DNA from: Rhynchopus sp. YZ270_cl-10
Lineage: Eukaryota > Euglenozoa > Diplonemea > Diplonemida > Diplonemidae
Length of the DNA stretch: 64,000 nucleotides
Assembly (NCBI GenBank): GCA_964035575.1
Contig: OZ037885.1
Coordinates: forward strand, 434,001-498,000
Direction: 5' to 3'
Shown here: positions 57,960 through 64,000 of the stretch, piece after piece
Layout of the letters: every line of letters begins with the position of its first letter
Position numbering within the stretch: the stretch's first letter is position 1
Notes under the pieces: model-generated
Database searches by the model: none
What the model was told of the DNA's origin: nothing
Seen by the model: only the letters and a program-made list of their open reading frames with translations
Program-made: the position numbers and the translations under genes

Positions 57960-59880
57960 TTGCTTTATTTCCTTTCAGTCCTCAGTTGTTCAGGTCACTA
58001 ATATTCCAGCATATATTGATGATACTGCCTGGTTTGGTTGTATGACCATAATGTTTGCAATGTATAGCTAGCTTTCGTAAAACACGTCAGCATGCCCAGG
58101 CGAGCCGGACAGTCGCACAAGTACTCGTTGGCTGCGACGCGTCGGAGGCGGCTTGTGGTCTGCAGGAGGCCTCCCAACACGTGCTGACCGGGCGACATGT
58201 ATGTCGCACCCGTGAGCACCTTCGCTGCCTTCCGGTGGAGCACGAGGGTGTCATGTGGGTCGCAGGGAGTCGGCTGCCGTCAGGTAGACAGCTCGTCCTG
58301 AGCTGAGTGGAGGTTGTTCACTGAAGAGTCTGGCTCATCAGTTGGTGCATGTCACTACACCCGTTTTCCATCACCTTCGACACATTGCTGGCGAGGGAGA
58401 TCGGGCTGCACGACGCGGGTCATGTCGTGTCTTTTCCTTTTTGTGTAGTGGGATCACCGTTACTGTCGTCGACGACTCCGGGATAACTGCCGTCGTCCAG
58501 GAGAGGTTGCGCATATGTAGGAGTGCTCGCGGTGCTCCATCACCGAGGTGTTGAAGCCATTCGTTGTGGACCCCGTCTGGGCCAGTGGACCCGACCTCAC
58601 ATCTCCTAACTAGCGGCCGTGTTCCAGCAGAAACAAATCAACAAATCAATATTTTTCTTGTGCTGCTGCTTTGTTGACCATCCCGAACCAGAGGGAGTAG
58701 GTCTCGTTCAGGTTTGTGCGCTTCGCCGTTTTTGCAGTGCTCTCCTCCGAGAATTCAATCGGAACGTGGTCGGAGGCCCTTCGACGAGTGTAATCCATCC
58801 CTGGTATCCAACCTTTCAGAAGTCATCACAATGTCGGGCCCCATAGCGTCTTAGTGTGTCCCAGGATACGGTGGTGCGCATTCACGTCCCCTGCAATCGC
58901 CACCTTCCCCTGTGGGCAGTTCTCAAACGTTGCAATCGTCACATCGTGTGTCATTTTTGTGCAGGCCTGCCGCACTTGGCCTGTCCACATTGCAGAATCT
59001 CACACCTTCCACTACGTCAAGTCTGTCTGTCACGCAGCTCTCTGGAGAAGTGAAGTTGTGTTTGGATGTGCGTGTGGTGTGGACGTCGGTCGCGGTGCCG
59101 CCTCCCGATGCCATCGCCCCCTTCGCACCCTCCACACGCTTTTGAGTACGCATGCGTTTGTATAGCATATGTACGTGCGACAAGAACACCTCCCTGTACG
59201 AGATGATCTTCAACAGCGGTGATACGAAGTCTGCCGTGTCGAGACTGGACAAAGCCACCAGGTTGAGGTGATTCTCGGATATCTTTGCGATGATCCTCGT
59301 TAGGCTTATGTCGTTTCTGCATGGTGGGCGAGAATATGCAACGAAAGGCGACGAAAGAAGGTTTCGGTCCCCACGGGAAGCATGGTCCACTCAGCCAACC
59401 TCCCATAACGACTGCGTTCTCGTTGCGTGTACGGTTTTGAAATCCGCTGCCGAAAAATAACGCACTACCGACTCCATTGTGGAGTGTCGGGTCAGGAGAA
59501 TGATCTCTTCCAGTGGTTGCGCTGCTCCTCTGCGGAGGGAGCGGGACGTTATGATCCTGCTCCGGTAGTAGGGACCGTCCCGTGTATCTGCCTAACTGGA
59601 GGGTCGGCTTTCGTTTGGCACCAGTGCAGTAGTTTCTGATTCTTCCGTCACCTCCTGTTTTCAGGCGCACAACATCTGAAGCCCGCGCTGCGACCACCCA
59701 GCACATCCAGATGCCAGATGGCTAGCTTCGTCGTGCAGCACCTGCATCATGCGAAACACCTCGTCCTGCGTCGCTGGCACCGCTCTTCGATGCGAGTGCA
59801 GAGCTCCTTCTCGAAGGGCCCTCCGGAAACAAGCGTTAAGTCTCCTTTACCGTCACGAACAACAACAAAAGAGTGGGAAG
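57960..59880 (-). mobile_element. LINE remnant with endonuclease and reverse transcriptase pieces
   Basis: Minus strand, several frames. VAIAGDVNAHHRILGHTKT (about 58892-58840) is the APE-type endonuclease GDxNAHH box, followed by RRASDHVPIEF. GPDGVHNEWLQHLGDGAPRA (about 58585-58525) and SWTTAVIPESSTTVTVIPLH + KKEK (about 58510-58440) are the start of a LINE reverse transcriptase. RKAAKVLTGATYMSPGQHVL (about 58230-58170) is its C-terminal region. The space between the last two pieces is too short for the polymerase core, so that part is deleted. Stops and frame changes are frequent, so the copy is dead. The order and motifs are like ingi/L1Tc or Jockey-type LINEs. Confidence 0.7.
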
Positions 59881-60009
59881 AAGGCAACATGTTTCAGCAA
59901 AACAAAATTTTAGATTGCAAGCTGTTATGTTGGGTCAAATGTCGGAATAGGCAAACCCGCAACCCGGCGTTTCTTTCTTCTTCTCTTTCTCTTCGAAGCA
60001 ACAACCCAA

Positions 60010-60190
60010 CCGATCGAGCGGATCAGAACGCAACGATGTGAACGTTGCGAACCGAACCAACCCAACGCCACCGGTCTGAACGCAACGGCCCGAACCGAAC
60101 GCACGGAACCAACGCAACGCAACGAATGCAACCGATCTGTACGCAGCAAACCGAACGCAACCAACGCAACGAGTGGTTACAAAACGCAAC
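60010..60190. repeat. Degenerate CGAACGCAACC repeats
   Basis: GAACGCAACG, CCGAACCGAACGCA, AACCAACGCAACGAG and similar words fill the stretch without a strict period. Confidence 0.6.
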
Positions 60191-60286
60191 CCACCTTCGG
60201 TGGGCTCAGACTCGTGCCAGTGGTGCGGGCAAACCCGCCCTGTGTGTGGGCCGATATTGACAGGTCTTTGACACAAAGGGGTCCAT

Positions 60287-60475
60287 ACCCAGTACCCAGT
60301 ACCCAGTACCCAGTACCCAGTACCCAGTACCCAGTACCCAGTACCCAGTACCCAGTACCCAGTACCCAGTACCCAGTACCCAGTACCCAGTACCCAGTAC
60401 CCAGTACCCAGTACCCAGTACCCAGTACCCAGTACCCAGTACCCAGTACCCAGTACCCAGTACCCAGTACCCAGT
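60287..60475. repeat. (ACCCAGT)n microsatellite, about 27 units
   Basis: Pure 7-bp array of about 189 bp with no visible variant units. The complementary strand is (ACTGGGT)n, a G-triplet heptamer resembling the form of telomeric repeats. The only copy here, internal to a repeat element. Confidence 0.95.
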
Positions 60476-60489
60476 GGGTATTCCTTAAG

Positions 60490-60625
60490 GTTGTGACAGT
60501 GTCACACAGGTATGTGACACTGTCACAAGTCGTGTGACACTGTCTCCGTGACACTGTCACACATTTTGTGACACTGTCTCCGTGACAGTGTCACAAAATG
60601 TGTGACAGTGTCACATGTGACACAG
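60490..60625. repeat. GTGACACTGTCAC satellite, right block
   Basis: Same palindromic units as 57340-57480, in mirrored position at the other end of the 57285-60635 unit. Confidence 0.75.
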
Positions 60626-61449
60626 CCCCGCCGTGTATATAGGCCTAATTTTGACGATTTGAGGCCATTAAAAGCAAAATTTGGCACTTTTGAGCATCTG
60701 TGGGGGTCTAAAACGCGGTTTTGCGCAGCCGATTTTTTCGTGGTTTTTACCCAAAGACAAGTCCATTTTTGACCAATTTTTCACAAAAAAAAAATTTTTT
60801 TTTTCGACATCACAAATCTGCCCTTGGTGGGCCTCACCCCCATATTGTCCTCAACACTGGGCAAAAATGCAAAAAGGCACTTACGAGCAGTTTTGAGCAT
60901 CTAGAATTTATTCCACGGCAATTTTTGTGTATGGGCCAGCGCCTTAGCGAAAAATTTGGGTCTTGGGGCACCAAACATGCAAAAACCCAAAATTTTGATG
61001 TTTTGACCATCTGTGGGCACCTAAAACGCACTTCTCTGCCCAAAAAATGAATATCGGGAAGTAGCTATTCAGTAGTAGTGGGTTTGTCGTGCAGTGTACC
61101 TGGAGAGTAGGCCGAGTGCAAGGTATGTTTTTAAACCCCATTGTCCCGCTCGGATGTAAATTGAAGCTATTTTTTTTTTTTTGTCAACAAAAATGTCACT
61201 TTTACGTTTAAGGGGTACGGCTTCTTGTTTGTTTGTTTGTTTTTTTTTGTTGTAGTCTCTACTTTTACATTCAATTTCTCTTAACAGGTACCCGAACCGA
61301 CGAGCCTCATCGTGACAGCGAAACAGTGCCGACGGTGCAATTATTTCAAACCCAGGTGGAGGCCGTAAAAGTCGGGTTTATAAACCTAACTTTTCCATTA
61401 ACCCACCCCATAGACCACCCTAATTATTATGAACCTCTTAGTCAGTCAC

Positions 61450-61670
61450 TGCTATAGCCATTTAACCCAGGGAGCATAGCTAGTGCAAGAAATTCGACTT
61501 CGGGATCCGGAAAGTCTGTCCTCTGCTTGCGGAGGACTGGGCACAAGAAAATATTGCGTTCCCCCAGAAACCAATTTTTGTCAGAGTAATTTTTGCCCAG
61601 GGCATGCTCTTGAAGCATGGCGGCTTGGTGTGAGAAGGGGCAGTGTGTTGTTTTGTTCTAGATTTCAACG
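61450..61670. repeat. Epsilon dispersed repeat, long copy
   Basis: TTAACCCAGGGAGCATAGC, GGAAAGTCTGTCCTCTGCTT, AAAATATTGCGTTCCCCCAG, GGCATGCTCTTGAAGCATGG, GTGTTGTTTTGTTCT. Collinear with 55360-55585. Confidence 0.65.
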
Positions 61671-62452
61671 GTTGTTAGAACGAGTCAAGTGGATGCTTAT
61701 CTAAACACTGACTTTAGTACAGACCCGAGAGATCACACATGACTTTGAGGAAAGAACAAAGCAATGCATCTGTACCCGCACGCCAGGTTGTAGTTACTTC
61801 AGAATTTTCTTGAGTTTGCATGAACGAGGAGGGGGTGATTCATTCTTCGGGAACGCCTAGTATACCATGGAATGATTATCTCAAAAAAACAGTGGGGGCT
61901 GAATTCATATCCCTTAGAATTGCGAATTCAGCCTTTGCAGAAGGTACGTCTTACTTGTACTTGTACTTGTATGCCGTGTCACCCTTCTCAACCTTACCGG
62001 TTCACAGCTCGCAAGAGCAATGTAACCCTTCTCGCTATTGCAAACTTAAGAATTTTCTGCTGTAACTTACCAAAATCGATTTTCTTTCACCCCAAACACC
62101 CGCAACACCCCACCTGCTACTTCGGTAGCCTGTGTTGTTGGGAGTTGGTTCTCATGTTGATCCCCAGTGTTTTGCACTGCTTCTTCTGAGCCCAACGCTG
62201 TTTGGCCTGTCGACGTAATAAATACGAAGACAGGGGGGCGGTGCCAACAATTTTCCAATGATGTAACGTTTATCTTTGATTGATTTATCGTTTGATAGAC
62301 CTTGCGTGTGCTACTTCACTGCACACCCAAGCAAGGTATTTTGAACGGTACTTTCAAGCGATACTTCGTTATGTCATTGGTGGGAGTTAACATGACATTA
62401 TTAGATTAGAATGGTTAGTATGGTTAGAGTATTGCTATTGAGTTTATTAGAG

Positions 62453-62884
62453 TGTACCTGTGTACCTGTGTACCTGTGTACCTGTGTACCTGTGTACCTG
62501 TGTACCTGTGTACCTGTGTACCTGTGTACCTGTGTACCTGTGTACCTGTGTACCTGTGTACCTGTGTACCTGTGTACCTGTGTACCTGTGTACCTGTGTA
62601 CCTGTGTACCTGTGTACCTGTGTACCTGTGTACCTGTGTACCTGTGTACCTGTGTACCTGTGTACCTGTGTACCTGTGTACCTGTGTACCTGTGTACCTG
62701 TGTACCTGTGTACCTGTGTACCTGTGTACCTGTGTACCTGTGTACCTGTGTACCTGTGTACCTGTGTACCTGTGTACCTGTGTACCTGTGTACCTGTGTA
62801 CCTGTGTACCTGTGTACCTGTGTACCTGTGTACCTGTGTACCTGTGTACCTGTGTACCTGTGTACCTGTGTACCTGTGTACCTA
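62453..62884. repeat. (TGTACCTG)n microsatellite, about 54 units
   Basis: Uninterrupted 8-bp array of about 430 bp without a single variant unit that I can see. Because 8 is not a multiple of 3, all three frames read the same YLCTCVPV peptide; this is not a gene. It ends directly at CTCTAAC repeats near the right inverted repeat of the 5.9-kb region. Confidence 0.95.
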
Positions 62885-62997
62885 AACTCTAACTAAACTC
62901 TAACAATACTCTAACCATACTCTAACAATCTAACAATGTCATTGTTAACTCGAACAATTAACAAAATTCTAACCAGACCGACAACTAGAAGTTACTG

Positions 62998-63154
62998 TGC
63001 AAATACCACACAGTCCTTTTTTGCTTCTATGCTCCCCTCACTTCCCTCTTAAACTATCAAGCAAAATTAAACAGAGCACAAAGCACTTTCAAAACATACA
63101 AAAAACATTTTCAAACTCCCCTCACTTCCCTCTTCCCACGCACGCAAGGCAATG
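62998..63154. other. Spacer left of ANK-11
   Basis: TCCCCTCACTTCCCTCTT occurs twice (63033, 63117). The end of ANK-11 lies in non-family DNA here (GCCCATTTTCGGCCAAAATT, a word also found at 28186). Confidence 0.5.
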
Positions 63155-64000
63155 TCACGCTCTTGGCCCATTTTCGGCCAAAATTTCACTCAAAGAGAAC
63201 GTCTGTCTGTACCTGACGTCACCTGCATCAATCAGCACCTGTTCCACGTCTCTGTGGCGTTCGTCCGCTACATTGTCGCTGTCACGGTGATGCACAGCCA
63301 CCTCTGGCAAGCCCACAAGATAGCGCACAGTCTCGGTGTGTCCAGCATACGCCGCATCAACAAGCCACGTGCCTCCATCGTTGTCTGTGACATTCACTCC
63401 CGCACCTGCTCTGACCAACACCTTCACAACTTCGAGTGCTCCTGCTTGGCTGGCAGAGTCCAGAGGTGAATTTCCATAGTCGTTCCTTGTGTCGATGTCT
63501 GCACCTGCTTCAACTAACATCTTCACAACTTCGAGTGCTCCTGAACGGGAAGCCAAGTGCAGAGGCGAACGCCTTCCCTTGCTCGTCTTAGTCTCGATGT
63601 CTGCACCTGCATCAATAAAGACGCGACACACTGCAGGGTCCACCCACATGGCCGGATAGGCACTTATTGCACCTCTTACAGGTTCACCTAACTCGACACA
63701 CGCCCCGTTGTTGCAGACGGACTTCCAATGCTGCAAGAGGACTTCCGTGCACGCAACATGGTGTGTGTGGACACACTCACTCAGCCAGACTCCAAAGCCC
63801 ACCTGCGTTGTCTCAACATAGGGAAGAAGCAGTGCAAGGCATTCATCGTGGTTCCCTCTGCATGCCTCGTGCACAGCATCGGAGGTGACTCTTTTGCTGC
63901 GTGGGAAGCTCTCTGGAGACAGCTTCCCACTCTCAAGGACCTCCCGCACAGCAGCAGTGTCGCCGTTCCTGGCAGCCTCCAAGACCTCATCTGCAAGCTT
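63155..64000 (-). CDS. ANK-11: ankyrin-repeat protein, 5' end beyond window
   Basis: 282 codons visible; the frame is open to the right edge at KLADEVLEAARNGDTAAVRE, so about 16-20 N-terminal residues are missing. Long class, with the ANK-9 type linker LESGKLSPESFPRSKRVTSD. The array is short: one full higher-order repeat plus an extra SGALEVV-type module (two follow each other: DIETKTSKGRRSPLHLAS and DIDTRNDYGNSPLDSAS), then a shrunken module (HHRDSDNVADERHRDVEQVL). The C-terminus (DVRYRQTFSLSEILAENGPR) is coded by unrelated DNA, so the normal 3' end is gone. Confidence 0.8.
   Translation of the reverse strand, partial: KLADEVLEAARNGDTAAVREVLESGKLSPESFPRSKRVTSDAVHEACRGNHDECLALLLPYVETTQVGFGVWLSECVHTHHVACTEVLLQHWKSVCNNGACVELGEPVRGAISAYPAMWVDPAVCRVFIDAGADIETKTSKGRRSPLHLASRSGALEVVKMLVEAGADIDTRNDYGNSPLDSASQAGALEVVKVLVRAGAGVNVTDNDGGTWLVDAAYAGHTETVRYLVGLPEVAVHHRDSDNVADERHRDVEQVLIDAGDVRYRQTFSLSEILAENGPRA

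Larger units (their letters stand above)
57285..60635. mobile_element. Inner inverted-repeat unit with CACGG ends
   Basis: CACGGCGGGGCTGTGTCACA at 57285 and its exact complement ending at 60635, with GTGACAC words inside both. The CACGG start equals that of the two hAT-like elements, but the flanks (GCCCTA left, TATATA right) show no 6-bp duplication. The LINE and the 7-bp array lie inside. Confidence 0.5.
57051..62997. mobile_element. 5.9-kb composite region bounded by inverted repeats
   Basis: CAGTTACTCTAGTTGTCGG (57051) and its near complement ending ACTG at 62997 match over about 30 bp, followed inward on both sides by GTTAGAGTT-rich DNA. TGCAT/TGCAA just outside may be a 5-bp duplication with one change. 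The inside is a patchwork: GTGACACTGTCAC satellites, a rearranged LINE, two microsatellite arrays and an epsilon copy. I found no transposase, so its class is open; it may be a large non-autonomous DNA element that collected other insertions. Confidence 0.5.

Noticed and set aside
60177-60560. Repeated YWVLGTG (minus) and QYPVPST (plus) reading frames
   Set aside because: Come from the 7-bp microsatellite at 60287-60475.
60287-62884. CRISPR array
   Set aside because: Repeat arrays here are head-to-tail microsatellites without spacers, in a eukaryotic genome.
62411-62896. Long plus-strand ORFs coding a repeated YLCTCVPV peptide in all three frames
   Set aside because: Direct result of a pure 8-bp microsatellite. 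No gene.
57051-62997. A Polinton or other large virus-like element in the 5.9-kb inverted-repeat region
   Set aside because: No polymerase, integrase, ATPase or capsid gene is visible; the content is satellites, LINE pieces and microsatellites.
1-64000. ANK family as viral or bacterial ankyrin genes
   Set aside because: Neighbouring genes have spliceosomal introns, and no viral hallmark genes or bacterial operon features are present.

Overview
This is a nuclear genome segment of a eukaryote, most likely a unicellular protist whose group I cannot name. The evidence is GT-AG spliceosomal introns in at least four genes, a SERINC membrane protein, a mitochondrial-type enoyl-CoA hydratase/AUH relative, LINE and SINE retroposons, hAT-type DNA transposons and much homopolymer tract. 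All five introns I can place by protein continuity start with GTAT. Nearly every host gene reads on the minus strand; the clear plus-strand gene is a transposase.

The dominant content is a family of at least eleven tandemly arrayed ankyrin-repeat genes, called ANK-1 to ANK-11 here. They lie at 1-5400 (three), 15317-25290 (four), 49516-54680 (three) and at the right edge. They share a CA-rich leader, a basic nuclear-signal-like N-terminus (MPKRSADSTEARKRRKL) and a 100-residue higher-order repeat made of three ankyrin modules. The framework is nearly invariant even as DNA, while the residues at ankyrin hairpin tips vary. Some members are intact; others are broken by 16-bp tandem duplications, small indels or a LINE insertion. 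ANK-6 and ANK-10 share a 3' half and 3' UTR but have different 5' halves, which points to recombination within the family.

Between the arrays lie single-copy genes, all on minus: two adjacent small type I membrane proteins with a shared CEHGCCWDD ectodomain motif (6.1-7.8 kb), a WDR27-like WD40 protein (10.4-12.9 kb), SERINC (37.6-39.3 kb), a ubiquitin-like plus ankyrin protein (40.7-42.7 kb), a coiled-coil protein (43.8-46.3 kb), a 95-residue protein (46.6-46.9 kb), and the three-exon hydratase (47.5-49.0 kb). A NOM1-like MA3 fragment is at 56.05-56.33 kb.

Mobile DNA fills the rest. A whole-looking hAT-like transposon (31791-35340) and a decayed relative (25952-29981) both start CACGG and are flanked by perfect 6-bp repeats. 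There is a 5'-truncated LINE (about 14.2-15.3 kb), a SINE family sharing its 3' tail, a second rearranged LINE (about 58.0-59.9 kb), foldback MITEs, and a 5.9-kb composite region (57051-62997) bounded by inverted repeats and carrying two pure microsatellite arrays. Several short dispersed elements (called alpha, beta, gamma, delta, epsilon, eta here) recur in introns and intergenic DNA; beta and gamma fold into hairpins whose stems change while pairing is kept.
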